A DNA stretch of 64,000 bases from an uncultured Rhodospirillales bacterium (GCA_903822185.1 CAIJOA010000028.1:310001-374000), one strand, 5' to 3'. Numbered from the stretch's first letter, positions 16,249 through 25,577 are shown. Notes: generated by a model from the letters alone, not told the origin. Numbers and translations are program-made.

Positions 16249-17280
16249 GTGGCTTCGTTCGGTTTTGGTTCGCTTACGCGCCTCTTAGCGCTCGCTTCCG
16301 TCGGCATCGTCGCCATCGGGTCTGGTCCGGCCGGTGCCGCCGATGCGATGGAGAAGACCACCCTCGCCCTTCCGACCATCACCCTCGGCTTCCTCACCCA
16401 GGACATCGCCAGCGACAAGGGCTTCTGGAAGGATCAGGGGCTCGATGTGTCCGTGCGGATCATTCAGGGGATCGGCGCCACGAATGCCGTCATTTCCAGC
16501 AGCGTCGATTTCGCCCTCACCTCGGGCGCGTCGATCACTCGCGCAACGGCGCGCGGTCTGAAGCTCGTGGCGCTTGCGACCCTCCTCAACCAGACCGACG
16601 AATATGTCGTCGTGCGCAAGGAGATCGCCGACAAGGCTCATTTCGATCCCAACGCGTCGCTGAAAGAACGGGCGCAGATGCTCCAGGGGCTTACGATCGC
16701 CGTCGGCGGCACCGCGGCGCTCCCCGATACGGTGTTAAAGGCGATCCAGAAGGAAGTCGGCATTCCGCGGGACGCGATCCAGACAAGCCCGATGCTGCCG
16801 GGTGAATTCGTCGCTGCTTTCTCGCGCAAGGCGATCGACGGCTTCGTCGCCGGCCCGCCAACCCCGCAACAGGCGGTGGTCGATGGCACCGGCGTGCTGG
16901 TGACGGATTCAGCGAAAGGCGAGCCGACACAATATTCACCGATCTCGGCGAGCCTCCTGCTCAACCGCGCCGATTTCTGCGCCGGTCATCGCTCGATCTG
17001 CGAGAAGATGGTGCATGGCTTCGTCATGGCCGCTCAGTATGTCCATGATCATCCGGCCGAGACGCTGGCCGTGATAAAAGCGCATTACGGCGCCAACAAC
17101 AGCGACAAGACACTCGAAGCTTCCTACGAGGCAATCAAATCGATGACGCCGCTTCCGCCGGTGACGCTGCCGAAGATGCTGGAGAATTCGGACCTGATGA
17201 ATGTCGCCGCGGGCTTCCTCAAGCAGGAAGAAATGCTCCCGCGTTACGACGACATCATCAACAATGAATTCGTGAAGTAA
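16249..17280 (+). CDS. ABC transporter substrate-binding protein (NMT1-like), orphan
   Basis: The GTG at 16249, preceded by CAGGGAGAGAAACGCC, gives 343 residues that begin with a signal peptide (ASFGFGSLTRLLALASVGIV, cleavage near GAA-DAM). The mature part has the family start TITLGFLTQDIASDKGFWKDQGL and the FALTSGASITRA segment. It binds an unknown small ligand in the periplasm. No permease or ATPase gene is adjacent. Much longer readings of the same frame from 15760 run back into the amidohydrolase gene on the other strand and are artefacts. Divergent arrangement with the amidohydrolase operon suggests import of that operon's substrate. Confidence 0.83.
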   Translation: MASFGFGSLTRLLALASVGIVAIGSGPAGAADAMEKTTLALPTITLGFLTQDIASDKGFWKDQGLDVSVRIIQGIGATNAVISSSVDFALTSGASITRATARGLKLVALATLLNQTDEYVVVRKEIADKAHFDPNASLKERAQMLQGLTIAVGGTAALPDTVLKAIQKEVGIPRDAIQTSPMLPGEFVAAFSRKAIDGFVAGPPTPQQAVVDGTGVLVTDSAKGEPTQYSPISASLLLNRADFCAGHRSICEKMVHGFVMAAQYVHDHPAETLAVIKAHYGANNSDKTLEASYEAIKSMTPLPPVTLPKMLENSDLMNVAAGFLKQEEMLPRYDDIINNEFVK

Positions 17281-17979
17281 TCAGGCCAGATCGAACAACA
17301 AGAATTCGGCGGCGCTCTCGCCTTCGATGGTGACCTCTGGATCGCCGCTGAAGGCAGCGCCGTCGCCTTCCTTCAGCACTTCACCGCGCACTTTCACCTG
17401 ACCGCGCGCGACTTGCAGCCACGCGTGTCGGCCGGACGGCAGCGCATAATCTACCTTATCGCCATCGGCGAGAACGCCACGGTAGAGGGTAACATCCTGA
17501 TGGATCGTGACCGTGCCGTCGCGGCCATCATGCGACGCGACAAGCTGTAGCTTGCCGTCTTGCCTTTCGGCCGGAAACGACCGCTGCTCGTAACCGGCCG
17601 GAATGCCGCCACGTTCCGGCATGATCCAGATTTGCAGAAAATGCACCGCATCCTTTTGCGACGCGTTGAACTCGCTGTGCTGGATTCCGGTACCCGCGCT
17701 CATGCGCTGAATGTCGCCCGGACGAATGACCGAGCTGGTGCCGAGCGTGTCTTTATGCGCAAGCTCGCCTTCGAGCACATAGGAGATGATCTCCATATCG
17801 CGATGGCCATGCTGCGGAAAACCGGCACCGGGAATGACGCGGTCTTCGTTGATCACGCGCAGGCTGCGGAATCCCATATGATCGGGATCGCGAAAACCAC
17901 CGAACGAAAAGCTGTGACGGCTATCGAGCCAGCCGGTCTTGGTCAGGCCGCGTTCGTCGCGGCGGCGTAACGTCATCAT
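17281..17979 (-). CDS. Pirin family protein
   Basis: The ATG at 17979, eight bases after GGGAG, gives 232 residues. The N-terminal cupin has the pirin signature: GWLDSRHSFSFGGFRDPD, then GFPQHGHRDMEIISYVLEG with metal-binding His residues, then the MSAGTGIQHSEFN motif. The C-terminal half is the shorter second cupin. Bacterial pirins are iron-binding proteins; some have quercetin 2,3-dioxygenase activity and others regulate enzymes. The stop codon abuts the end of the convergent binding-protein gene (17280/17281). A GTG 15 bases upstream is in frame but overlaps the ribosome binding site. Confidence 0.9.
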   Translation of the reverse strand: MMTLRRRDERGLTKTGWLDSRHSFSFGGFRDPDHMGFRSLRVINEDRVIPGAGFPQHGHRDMEIISYVLEGELAHKDTLGTSSVIRPGDIQRMSAGTGIQHSEFNASQKDAVHFLQIWIMPERGGIPAGYEQRSFPAERQDGKLQLVASHDGRDGTVTIHQDVTLYRGVLADGDKVDYALPSGRHAWLQVARGQVKVRGEVLKEGDGAAFSGDPEVTIEGESAAEFLLFDLA

Positions 17980-18029
17980 GTGCGGAGCTCCCACTAAGAC
18001 CGCTCATTTGGTGTGTCGGATAACCCGCT

Positions 18030-18908
18030 TCAAGCAGCGCTGCGGGTCTTCTCGGTCACGCTGACGGATACGTCCATGCCGATAAAGGCCGACGCCTTGC
18101 CGATAAAAGTACCCCACAACGGCACGGCCTGCGCCGGGTCCCAGGCCACCGCAACGCGGACGAGATCGCGATTGCCGATCCGGGCGTTGGTCGGATCGAA
18201 ATCGACCCAGCCCGCACCCGGCAGATACACCTGTAACCAGGCATGGGTAGAGCCGCCGCCGGTCGTCGTCGAATCGGATTCGCCGACGACGATGTAGCCG
18301 CTGACGAAACGAGCCGCGAGACCCAGCGAACGCACGCCATCGATCATCAGCAGGGCGAAATCACGGCACGAGCCGCTGCCGCGTCGCAGTGTTTCCGCGG
18401 GTATTTGCACGCCGCGTTCGGGGCGGCGCACATAGGTGAATTGCTTACGAATACCGACCGTCATCGCCCGCAGCAGCGCGATCGTATCGGTGGATGGCCC
18501 CGGCGCGAGAAAGCTCAAAGCCCAACGATCGACTGCCTCCGACGGCACCTGGCGATGGAGCGCCGCCGCGAGATCTGGCATATCGCCGACAGCATAAGGA
18601 AAGGGATAGCGCACGGCTTCCGGATCGATGGTGTAATCCGGCAAATCGGTTTCGATATGCTCGATCGTGATCGAGCTGTCGAAGCGCAACTCAGTCGTCT
18701 TGCCGGCGAAGGTCGCGACGGCCACTGAATTATCGAACACGTCATGCACCCAGCGGAAATGTGCCGGCGGCGGCACGATGCTGAGCTGCTCGTCGATCAG
18801 ATGCAGATCATGACTCTCGCGCGGCCGGAACATCATACGATGCTCGCCAAGGCCGACAGGTTCGCTGTAGCGGTAGGTGGTGATGTGGCGAACGACCAAA
18901 CGACTCAT
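18030..18908 (-). CDS. Transglutaminase-like cysteine protease family protein
   Basis: The protein has 292 residues. The N-terminal beta region ([29 protein letters not shown]) is the bacterial transglutaminase-like N-domain. The core domain has the catalytic Cys181 in [14 protein letters not shown], His222 in [12 protein letters not shown] and Asp238 in FDPTN. There is no signal peptide. Such enzymes act as proteases, amidases or isopeptidases on unknown targets. The ATG overlaps the ureG stop (shared ATGA), so it is translated as a distal member of the urease operon, although no link to urease maturation is known. Confidence 0.87.
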   Translation of the reverse strand: MSRLVVRHITTYRYSEPVGLGEHRMMFRPRESHDLHLIDEQLSIVPPPAHFRWVHDVFDNSVAVATFAGKTTELRFDSSITIEHIETDLPDYTIDPEAVRYPFPYAVGDMPDLAAALHRQVPSEAVDRWALSFLAPGPSTDTIALLRAMTVGIRKQFTYVRRPERGVQIPAETLRRGSGSCRDFALLMIDGVRSLGLAARFVSGYIVVGESDSTTTGGGSTHAWLQVYLPGAGWVDFDPTNARIGNRDLVRVAVAWDPAQAVPLWGTFIGKASAFIGMDVSVSVTEKTRSAA

Positions 18909-19546
18909 GCGCTATCCGATCGGGCGGCTATGCCCAAGCCGCCGCGTGCCTCGATAAAGGCCGCGATTTCGGCAACGCCGCGATTTTCTTTGAGATTGGT
19001 GAAAAGGAACGGTCGTTCGCCGCGCATCTTGCGCGCGTCGCGATCCATGACCTCGAGACTGGCGCCGACCATCGGCGCAAGATCGATCTTATTGATGACG
19101 AGCAGATCCGACCGCGTGATGCCCGGACCACCCTTGCGCGGAATCTTATCGCCGGCCGAAACATCGATGACATAGATCGTCACATCGGCGAGTTCCGGGC
19201 TGAAAGTCGCCGAGAGATTATCGCCACCGGATTCGACGAACAGCAATTCGAGATCGGGAAAGACACCACAGATTTCGGCGATGGCGGCGAGATTGATCGA
19301 AGCATCCTCGCGTATCGCCGTATGCGGGCAACCGCCGGTCTCGACACCGCGGATGCGATCGGGACTGAGTGCGCCGGAGCGCGTCAAGAACTCGGCATCT
19401 TCTTTGGTGTAGATGTCGTTGGTCACCACCGCGATATCGAAGCGGTCGCGCATATATTTGCAGAGACGATCGACTAAAGCGGTCTTTCCCGATCCGACGG
19501 GTCCGCCGATGCCGACGCGCAGAGGCCCTCTTTCACCGCCACTCAT
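18905..19546 (-). CDS. ureG: Urease accessory GTPase UreG
   Basis: The protein has 213 residues from the ATG at 19546, which overlaps the ureF stop (ATGA). It has the P-loop [17 protein letters not shown] near residues 12-28, [13 protein letters not shown], the [17 protein letters not shown] segment with the Cys-Pro-His nickel-binding motif, FVESGGDNL (Walker B-like) and the guanine-specificity motif NKIDL. UreG hydrolyses GTP to drive nickel insertion into urease together with UreE, UreF and UreD. Complete and of usual length. In-frame codons further upstream lie inside ureF. Confidence 0.96.
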   Translation of the reverse strand: MSGGERGPLRVGIGGPVGSGKTALVDRLCKYMRDRFDIAVVTNDIYTKEDAEFLTRSGALSPDRIRGVETGGCPHTAIREDASINLAAIAEICGVFPDLELLFVESGGDNLSATFSPELADVTIYVIDVSAGDKIPRKGGPGITRSDLLVINKIDLAPMVGASLEVMDRDARKMRGERPFLFTNLKENRGVAEIAAFIEARGGLGIAARSDSA

Positions 19547-20232
19547 GATCTGAACAACCTCGTATATTGAGTCTCGTGCCGCATCGAACACCAATCCAAC
19601 AGCGGCGCCGCTGTTCCCGTCTCTTCAAGCGGCGTCGTTAAAGCCGTTTGAAGCGCCGTCGAAACAACGGGCGCAAGTTGCGCGATCACTCGCTGACCAT
19701 CCGATTGGCCCAGCGGCACAAGCCGCACGCCTGCCGACACCAGATTAGCAGCAAACGCATGCAGATATGCCATCAACGCTGCCCCGCGCGGGACGCAGTG
19801 CGCCGCCGATGCGACGGCCACAGCGATCGGCAGCGGCGAAGCCTTATGCCGCGCCCTAAACGCTTCCAAAGCAGGCAACACCCATGCGGTGCAGGTGACG
19901 GAAAGAAAGGCAGCGCCTTGATTTTCGCTCTCCATCGCCAGTTCGCGGCTACCCCGCCACGCCGTCGCCAGGGCAGCGACCGCGTCGAGTCGCGAGTCGT
20001 CCTTATTTGTCATCGCATCGTGGGCGGCGGCAAAAAGAGCTGCGTCGCTGCGCCCTGCCCCCGCCAGAAGCGCCGTCTCGATGAATTGACGTAGTGTAGC
20101 GGAATCGGTGACGAGCCCGGCCTCGATCGCATATTCGAGGCCGTGGCTATAGCTGAAGGCTCCCACCGGATAAGACGGAGAGAGCCAGGTCATCAAACGA
20201 TAGAGCGCCGCTTCAGTGGTGACCGTGGTCAT
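19543..20232 (-). CDS. ureF: Urease accessory protein UreF
   Basis: From ATG 20232 the protein has 229 residues. It shows the family core: [32 protein letters not shown] at the N-terminus and the later [47 protein letters not shown] region. UreF forms the complex with UreD and UreG that activates apo-urease and acts as a GTPase-regulating factor. The start lies inside the ureE coding tail (20-base overlap), and the end overlaps ureG, showing tight coupling. An open frame reaches further upstream only because of the hexanucleotide repeat in ureE. Confidence 0.93.
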   Translation of the reverse strand: MTTVTTEAALYRLMTWLSPSYPVGAFSYSHGLEYAIEAGLVTDSATLRQFIETALLAGAGRSDAALFAAAHDAMTNKDDSRLDAVAALATAWRGSRELAMESENQGAAFLSVTCTAWVLPALEAFRARHKASPLPIAVAVASAAHCVPRGAALMAYLHAFAANLVSAGVRLVPLGQSDGQRVIAQLAPVVSTALQTALTTPLEETGTAAPLLDWCSMRHETQYTRLFRS

Positions 20233-20746
20233 GCGGATGATCGTGATGGTGCCCGTGATCGTGATCGTGATCGTGATCGTGATCGTGATCGTGATGATGG
20301 TCGTGCGGTTCGGCCGTCTCGTAAGCGCCGCGCTCGGGCGTGAAGGCAGCCATTTTGCGCTCGACCTTCGCGCCGAGACCTTCGAGCATCGCGGCAAGGA
20401 CATGATCGTCGCGCAGGAAAATCCGATCAGCGTGAAATGCGGCCGGCAAATGCCGATTGCCGATATGCCAGGCGAGGCGCGCCAACAGCTCTGCGCTGGG
20501 CGCGCGAATTTCGAGGACGGCTTCATCCGCCGGCTTCACTTCGAACCAGCCACCATCATCGAGCACCAGGCCGTCGCCGGCATCGAGCACGGCGGCACGC
20601 GGCAGGTCGAGCAAGAACGCCTCGCCGCCGTCGCTGGTCAGCGCATAGCGGCGCCGATGCCGATCATCGAAAGTCAGGGTGACCGTGTCGCGCGCCTTGT
20701 CGCGCGGCCAATGCCCGGCCCGTTCATATCGGAGCGCGCGTAACAT
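20213..20746 (-). CDS. ureE: Urease accessory nickel chaperone UreE with His-Asp-rich tail
   Basis: The ATG at 20746 gives 177 residues. The N-terminal domain (RDTVTLTFDDRHRRRYALTSDGGEAFLLDLP) and the central nickel-binding domain (AWHIGNRHLPAAF, then HVLAAMLEGLGAKV) are typical UreE. The C-terminus is an unusually regular metal-binding tail of alternating His and Asp (about 30 residues from PHDHHHDHD to the final GHH), encoded by a tandem GATCAC repeat on the coding strand. It should bind several Ni2+ ions and deliver them to the UreG-UreF complex. It ends inside the ureF start region and begins 5 bases after ureC ends. Confidence 0.95.
   Translation of the reverse strand: MLRALRYERAGHWPRDKARDTVTLTFDDRHRRRYALTSDGGEAFLLDLPRAAVLDAGDGLVLDDGGWFEVKPADEAVLEIRAPSAELLARLAWHIGNRHLPAAFHADRIFLRDDHVLAAMLEGLGAKVERKMAAFTPERGAYETAEPHDHHHDHDHDHDHDHDHGHHHDHPHDHGHH
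20256..20296 (-). repeat. Tandem hexanucleotide repeat encoding the His-Asp tail of UreE
   Basis: About six to seven nearly perfect tandem copies of GTGATC on the plus strand (GATCAC on the coding strand) encode alternating His-Asp. The unit is a multiple of three, so copy-number changes alter tail length without a frameshift. Confidence 0.85.
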
Positions 20747-20750
20747 CTGA

Positions 20751-22463
20751 TCAGAACAGGAAATAGCGTTGCGCCATCGGAAGCTCCTTGGTGGGTTCAC
20801 AGGTCAGCAACACGCCGTCGGCGCGCACTTCGTAGGTTTCCGGATCGACCTCGATCCGCGGCAAGGCATCGTTCAGCACCATGTCCTTCTTGCCGATGCC
20901 GCCGCGGGTATTCTCGACCGCCAGGATCGGGCGGTTGAGGCCGAAAGCATTGCCGATGCCCGAACTGGCGGCGGCGCGACTGGTGAAAGTCACCGCGCTT
21001 GCCGTGACGGCGCGGCCGAAGGACGCGAACATCGGCCGGTAATGCACCGGTTGCGGCGTCGGGATCGAGGCATTGGGATCACCCATCTGCGCGGCGGCGA
21101 TGCTGCCGCATTTCAAAACCGTGTCCGGCTTAACGCCGAAGAAGGCCGGCGACCAGACGACGAGATCGGCGAGCTTTCCGACCTCGACCGAGCCGACATA
21201 GCGCGAGATACCCTGGGCGACCGCCGGGTTGATCGTGTATTTAGCGATGTAGCGGCGGGCGCGGAAATTATCGTTGTCGCCCTTTTCTTCCGGCAAACGG
21301 CCGCGCTGCTTCTTCATCTTGTCGGCGGTCTGCCAGGTGCGGATGATCACTTCGCCGACGCGGCCCATCGCTTGACTGTCGGACGAGATGATCGAGAAGG
21401 CACCGAGATCGTGCAGGATGTCCTCGGCGGCGATGGTCTCGCGCCGGATGCGGCTTTCGGCGAAGGCAACGTCTTCGCTGATCTTCGGATCGAGATGGTG
21501 GCAGACCATCAGCATGTCGAGATGCTCGTCGAGGGTATTGACCGTGTAGGGCCGCGTCGGATTGGTCGAGGATGGAATGACGTTCGGCTCGCCGCAGAGG
21601 CGGATGATGTCGGGCGCGTGCCCGCCGCCCGCGCCTTCGGTATGGAAGGCATGGATGGTGCGGCCCTTGAACGCCGCGATCGTATCCTCGACGAAGCCCG
21701 ATTCATTGAGCGTGTCGGAATGGATCGCGACCTGAACGTCGTGATCGTCGGCGACCGAGAGGCAGCAATCGATCGCTGCCGGCGTCGTTCCCCAATCCTC
21801 GTGCAGCTTCATGCCGCAGGCCCCTGCCTCGATCTGCTCGATCAGCGCACGCGGCTGCGAGGCATTGCCCTTGGCGAAGAAGCCGAGATTCATCGGGAAA
21901 GCTTCAGCGGCTTGGAGCATCCGCGCCATGTGCCATGGGCCTGGCGTGCAGGTCGTCGCCGAGGTCCCCGCCGCCGGCCCCGTGCCGCCGCCCATCATCG
22001 TCGTCACGCCGGAATCGAGCGCTTCCTCGATCTGTTGCGGGCAGATGAAATGGATATGCACGTCGATGCCGCCGGCGGTGATGATCTTGCCTTCGCCCGC
22101 GATCGCCTCGGTGCCCGGTCCGATGATGATATCGACGCCGGGTTGGATGTCGGGATTGCCCGCCTTGCCGATACCGACGATGCGGCCTTCCTTAAGGCCG
22201 ATATCGGCTTTGATGATACCCCAGTGATCGAGGATCAGCGCGTTGGTAATGACGGTATCGACCGCCCCTTCGCTGCGGCTGCGTTGGCTCTGCCCCATGC
22301 CGTCGCGGATGACCTTGCCACCGCCGAATTTGACCTCTTCGCCGTAGATCGTCCGGTCTTCTTCGACCTCGATGAACAAGTCGGTATCCGCGAGACGAAC
22401 GCGGTCGCCGGTGGTTGGGCCGAACATGCCGGCATAGGCGGAACGGGAAATGCGGGTGGCCAT
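20751..22463 (-). CDS. ureC: Urease catalytic subunit alpha UreC
   Basis: The protein has 570 residues, the usual length, with an intact active site. His136 and His138 (IDVHIH), the carbamylated Lys219 (CGMKLHED), His248 (VAIHSD), His274 (HAFHTEG) and Asp362 ([12 protein letters not shown]) are the expected nickel ligands. The mobile flap [22 protein letters not shown] carries Cys321 and His323. Together with UreA and UreB it hydrolyses urea to ammonia and carbamate in the cytosol. It is followed by ureE after 4 bases and preceded by ureB at 5 bases. Confidence 0.98.
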   Translation of the reverse strand: MATRISRSAYAGMFGPTTGDRVRLADTDLFIEVEEDRTIYGEEVKFGGGKVIRDGMGQSQRSRSEGAVDTVITNALILDHWGIIKADIGLKEGRIVGIGKAGNPDIQPGVDIIIGPGTEAIAGEGKIITAGGIDVHIHFICPQQIEEALDSGVTTMMGGGTGPAAGTSATTCTPGPWHMARMLQAAEAFPMNLGFFAKGNASQPRALIEQIEAGACGMKLHEDWGTTPAAIDCCLSVADDHDVQVAIHSDTLNESGFVEDTIAAFKGRTIHAFHTEGAGGGHAPDIIRLCGEPNVIPSSTNPTRPYTVNTLDEHLDMLMVCHHLDPKISEDVAFAESRIRRETIAAEDILHDLGAFSIISSDSQAMGRVGEVIIRTWQTADKMKKQRGRLPEEKGDNDNFRARRYIAKYTINPAVAQGISRYVGSVEVGKLADLVVWSPAFFGVKPDTVLKCGSIAAAQMGDPNASIPTPQPVHYRPMFASFGRAVTASAVTFTSRAAASSGIGNAFGLNRPILAVENTRGGIGKKDMVLNDALPRIEVDPETYEVRADGVLLTCEPTKELPMAQRYFLF

Positions 22464-22468
22464 CGCGG

Positions 22469-22780
22469 TCAGCCTTTCAACGGTCCGGAGACTTCAGCAC
22501 GAAAACCATAGACGATCCGCGCGCCATCGAACGCGACCAGCTGCACGCTACGCGTCTGTCCCGGCTCGAACCGCGTCGCCGTTCCCGCGGCGATATCGAG
22601 GCGAAAGCCGCGCGTCTTCTCGCGGTCGAATGTCAGCGCCGGATTGGTTTCGAAGAAATGATAGTGCGAGCCGACTTGGATCGGCCGGTCGCCGGCATTG
22701 GCGACATCCAACGTGACGGTCGCTCGCCCGGCATTCAGCTCGATGTCCCCTGGCGCCGTGATGATCTCTCCCGGTATCAT
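22469..22780 (-). CDS. ureB: Urease subunit beta UreB
   Basis: The protein has 103 residues, the standard length for a separate beta subunit, with the conserved segments [52 protein letters not shown] and [10 protein letters not shown]. It is a structural subunit of the (alpha-beta-gamma)3 urease core. It sits 10 bases after ureA and 5 bases before ureC. Confidence 0.97.
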   Translation of the reverse strand: MIPGEIITAPGDIELNAGRATVTLDVANAGDRPIQVGSHYHFFETNPALTFDREKTRGFRLDIAAGTATRFEPGQTRSVQLVAFDGARIVYGFRAEVSGPLKG

Positions 22781-22790
22781 GGCTGTTCCT

Positions 22791-23039
22791 TCAACGGATC
22801 GGTTCGTGGACGGTGACGAGCTTGGTGCCGTCGGGAAAAGTCGCCTCGACCTGGATGTCGTGGATCATTTCGGGAATGCCCTCCATCACCTGATCGCGGC
22901 GCAGCACCGTCGCGCCGTCGCGCATCAGCTCGGCTACAGTGCGGCCGTCGCGTGCGCCTTCGACGACGAAGTCGGTAATCAGCGCCACGGCTTCGGGATG
23001 ATTGAGCTTAAGCCCACGATCGAGACGGCGGCGTGCAAC
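22791..23039 (-). pseudogene. ureA: Urease subunit gamma UreA, N-terminally truncated
   Basis: Homology to UreA runs from [24 protein letters not shown] through [34 protein letters not shown] to a normal stop: 82 codons against about 100 in the family. The usual first 18 or so residues (the MNLTPREKDKLL-type start) are missing. Upstream in the same frame are KRSHA-like codons and then a TGA at about 23055, with no ATG. The only in-frame initiation option is the GTG at 22988, which would give 65 residues. The homology stops at about 23039, where an allophanate-hydrolase-like fragment begins on the other strand. ureD, normally upstream of ureA, is not present. Either the gene is broken by a deletion or the sequence is misassembled here. 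Confidence 0.8.
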
Positions 23040-23392
23040 TTTCCGGCTATGCGCTCAATCACGAATTGCTCGACTGCGGCGCGACATTGATACGCACCGC
23101 GCGCACCACCAAGGGCTACAGCCTTTATGCCCTCGATGAAGGCAAACAGGGCCGGCCTGGCCTTGTCTTCGACGGCACCGGCGCGGGCGAAATCGAGGTC
23201 GAGCTGTGGGCCATGCCGCTCAAAGCCTTTGGCGGGTTCGTCGCCGCAGTGAAGGCGCCACTCGGCATCGGCACGATTGCGCTGGCGGACGGCAGCACGG
23301 TCAAAGGCTTCCTTTGCGAGGCCCACGCGGCCGCCGGAACCAAGGACATCACCCGTTTCGGCGGCTGGCGCGCTTATCTGGGCGCGACATAG
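23033..23392 (+). pseudogene. Allophanate hydrolase C-terminal-domain-like protein, 5'-truncated
   Basis: The 119-residue reading frame matches the C-terminal domain of allophanate hydrolase (AtzF family) or the free-standing 'allophanate hydrolase-related' proteins. It starts at [24 protein letters not shown] and includes EIEVELWAMPLKAFGGFVAAV, APLGIGTIALADG and VKGFLCEAHAAAGTKDITRFGGWRAYL. The 8-12 residues that normally precede the LSG motif are absent, and no ribosome binding site lies before the GTG at 23033. The 3' end is intact. It is head-to-head with the truncated ureA at the same point, so one deletion could have removed both 5' ends and the promoters between them. Confidence 0.65.
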
Positions 23393-23440
23393 CCGCACCC
23401 CGATACCGGTCGGGGCCAATTTGCGCTATAGAGCCCAGGC

Positions 23441-23722
23441 ATGTCTATTTTCAGTTTCCCCGAAGATCCCGTTTGGAATGAGGAACGGGAGTCGGTCGAA
23501 TTTCCGGTCGAAGTCGGCGAATTTCACGGCCTCGTCATTATTCCACGCCGGATCGTCCATAACCTCCTCGGCGGACGGCCCAGTCCGGAACAATGCGTCG
23601 AATATTGCTTCGTTCATCGCATGGAATTCGAGCGGATCACCGAAATCAAAATTCGCGCCCGCGAATTGAATGAGGACGCCAACATCCTCATCACGGGTAA
23701 AGATATCCGGCGTGCATCGTAA
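23441..23722 (+). CDS. Small conserved protein, DUF1488-like
   Basis: The protein has 93 residues, starts MSIFSFPEDPVWNEERESVEFPVEVG, and continues GLVIIPRRIVHNLLGG...VEYCFVHRMEFERITEIKIRARELNEDANILITGKDI. The layout (an initial phenylalanine-proline, a V.F strand, then F..HR..IE.. and a final N..I.IT..D) resembles DUF1488. No function is known. It is probably cytosolic and monocistronic, or a leader to the ABC-F gene 31 bases downstream. Confidence 0.6.
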   Translation: MSIFSFPEDPVWNEERESVEFPVEVGEFHGLVIIPRRIVHNLLGGRPSPEQCVEYCFVHRMEFERITEIKIRARELNEDANILITGKDIRRAS

Positions 23723-23753
23723 GACCGCTCTCACAGTGATCGATTAAATATCC

Positions 23754-25577
23754 ATGGCACGCATTCCTCTTCTGGCACTCCGCAATGCCAGCATCAGCTT
23801 CGGCGGACGGCCGACGTTTTCCGATATCTCGCTGGCGATCGGCGCGGGCGAGCGCGTCTGCTTGGTCGGCCGCAACGGCAGCGGCAAATCGACCTTGCTC
23901 AAGGCGCTGGCCGGGCTGATCGAAACCGACAAGGGCGAACGTTTCGTTCAGCCCGGCACCAGCGTCGCCTATATGCAGCAAGCGCCGTTCTTCGATGCGA
24001 GCCTCACCGCCGGCGAGTTCGTCGCGCAAGGCTTGCCACCCGACCCCGAACATAACGACCGTCAATATCTGATCGACGCTGTGCTCGAAGAAGTCGAGAT
24101 GCGTCCGGACCGGCAATTGATCAATCTATCCGGTGGTGAAAGCCGTCGCCTGAGCCTGGCCCAGGCGCTCGTCGGCGAGCCGGACATCCTGTTGCTCGAC
24201 GAACCGACCAATCATCTCGACATTCCCGCCGTCGAATGGCTGGAAGAGCGGTTACTCGGTCTGTCCGCCGGGCTGCTTATCATCAGCCATGACCGCGCCT
24301 TCCTGAAACGCCTGTCACGACGGACCTTGTGGCTCGATCGCGGCGCGTTGAAAGAGAACGATCAGGGTTACGGCAATTTCGAAGAATGGTCCGAAGGTAT
24401 CCTCGCTGCCGAAGAAGCAGCCGATGCCAGGCTGGATAAACGAATTCTCAGCGAAGCTGCCTGGGCACGCCAAGGCATTCCGGCCCGGCGCAAACGCAAT
24501 CAAGGCCGTCTGCGCGGCCTCGCCTCCATGCGGAGCGAGCGTGCACAGCGCGTCACGACCGGCGAAGCCAAGCTCGGCCAGGCGACGGCGCTGGCCGGCG
24601 GCAAGCTCGTCGCCGAGTTGGAACATGTCTCGAAAGCCTTCACCGATTCATCCGGTACCAAAGTCATCGCCGAAGATTTTTCGACGCGAATCCTGCGCGG
24701 CGACCGGGTCGGATTCATCGGCCGCAACGGCGCCGGCAAATCGACGCTGCTCGGCATCATCTCCGGCACGATCGAACCCGATAGCGGCGATGCAAAGCAC
24801 GGCGCGAATTTGATGCCCGCGATCTTCGATCAGCTTCGCACCACGCTCGATCCCGAAAGCACGCCTTGGATCACCTTGACCGGCGGCGGCAGCGATATGG
24901 TCGATGTGCAGGGAAAGCCGCGGCATGTCGCGTCGTACCTGAAAGACTTCCTATTCGAGGAACGGCAGTACCGCGCCAAGATCAACGCCCTCTCTGGCGG
25001 CGAACGCCATCGCCTGCTGCTCGCAAAAGTATTGGCGCAGCCATCCAATCTTTTGATCCTCGACGAACCGACAAACGATCTCGATATCGAAACCCTCGAC
25101 CTCTTGGAAGAATTGCTTGCCGAATATCAGGGCACGTTGTTGCTGGTCAGCCATGACCGCGACTTCCTCGATCGGCTCGTGACCAGCATCGTCGCTGTCG
25201 AAGGTGACGGCGTCGTCCATGAATATGTCGGCGGCTATACCGACTATCTGCGACAACGCCGCGTCAAGGCGACACCCAATGCACCGGTGAAATCGACCTC
25301 GAAGTCGCGCGCCGCTGCGCGCGCGGAGCCGGTGTCGAAGCTCACCTGGAAAGAGCAAAAGGAACTCGACTCCCTGCCCGACCAGATCGCCAAGCTCGAA
25401 ACCGAAAAAGCGGCGATCGAGAAAATTCTCGCTGACCCGGACTTGGCCGCGAAAGACAACAAAAAATTCCAAGCGAACGTCCTGCGCCACAGCCAGATCA
25501 TGACCGCGATGGGCGAGGCCGAAGAAAAATGGCTGGCCCTGGCGGCGCGGGCCGAGGAAATCGCGAAGGGAAGATAA
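23754..25577 (+). CDS. ABC-F family ATPase (Uup-like)
   Basis: The protein has 607 residues with two ATPase cassettes and no membrane segments. Cassette 1 has Walker A GRNGSGKST (residues 39-47), signature LSGGESRRLSLAQAL and Walker B LLLDEPTNHLD. Cassette 2 has GRNGAGKST (about residue 322), LSGGERHRLLLAKVL and LILDEPTNDLD. An interdomain linker of about 80 residues and a C-terminal coiled-coil rich in Lys and Glu (about residues 540-607) follow the Uup layout. ABC-F proteins act on the ribosome or on branched DNA intermediates. It is also close to other ABC-F types, so Uup is the best fit rather than certain. Confidence 0.92.
   Translation: MARIPLLALRNASISFGGRPTFSDISLAIGAGERVCLVGRNGSGKSTLLKALAGLIETDKGERFVQPGTSVAYMQQAPFFDASLTAGEFVAQGLPPDPEHNDRQYLIDAVLEEVEMRPDRQLINLSGGESRRLSLAQALVGEPDILLLDEPTNHLDIPAVEWLEERLLGLSAGLLIISHDRAFLKRLSRRTLWLDRGALKENDQGYGNFEEWSEGILAAEEAADARLDKRILSEAAWARQGIPARRKRNQGRLRGLASMRSERAQRVTTGEAKLGQATALAGGKLVAELEHVSKAFTDSSGTKVIAEDFSTRILRGDRVGFIGRNGAGKSTLLGIISGTIEPDSGDAKHGANLMPAIFDQLRTTLDPESTPWITLTGGGSDMVDVQGKPRHVASYLKDFLFEERQYRAKINALSGGERHRLLLAKVLAQPSNLLILDEPTNDLDIETLDLLEELLAEYQGTLLLVSHDRDFLDRLVTSIVAVEGDGVVHEYVGGYTDYLRQRRVKATPNAPVKSTSKSRAAARAEPVSKLTWKEQKELDSLPDQIAKLETEKAAIEKILADPDLAAKDNKKFQANVLRHSQIMTAMGEAEEKWLALAARAEEIAKGR

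Noticed and set aside
20246-20300. Possible CRISPR or other direct-repeat array
   Set aside because: The units are contiguous hexanucleotides without spacers and code for the UreE tail.
20233-20526. N-terminal extension of UreF
   Set aside because: The open frame exists only because the GTGATC repeat of ureE has no stops in that frame; UreF homology starts at ATG 20232.
20769-22511. A 580-residue open frame on the plus strand opposite ureC
   Set aside because: It is the antisense shadow of ureC, with low-complexity Arg/Ala/Asp composition typical of GC-rich complementary frames; ureC itself has a complete active site.
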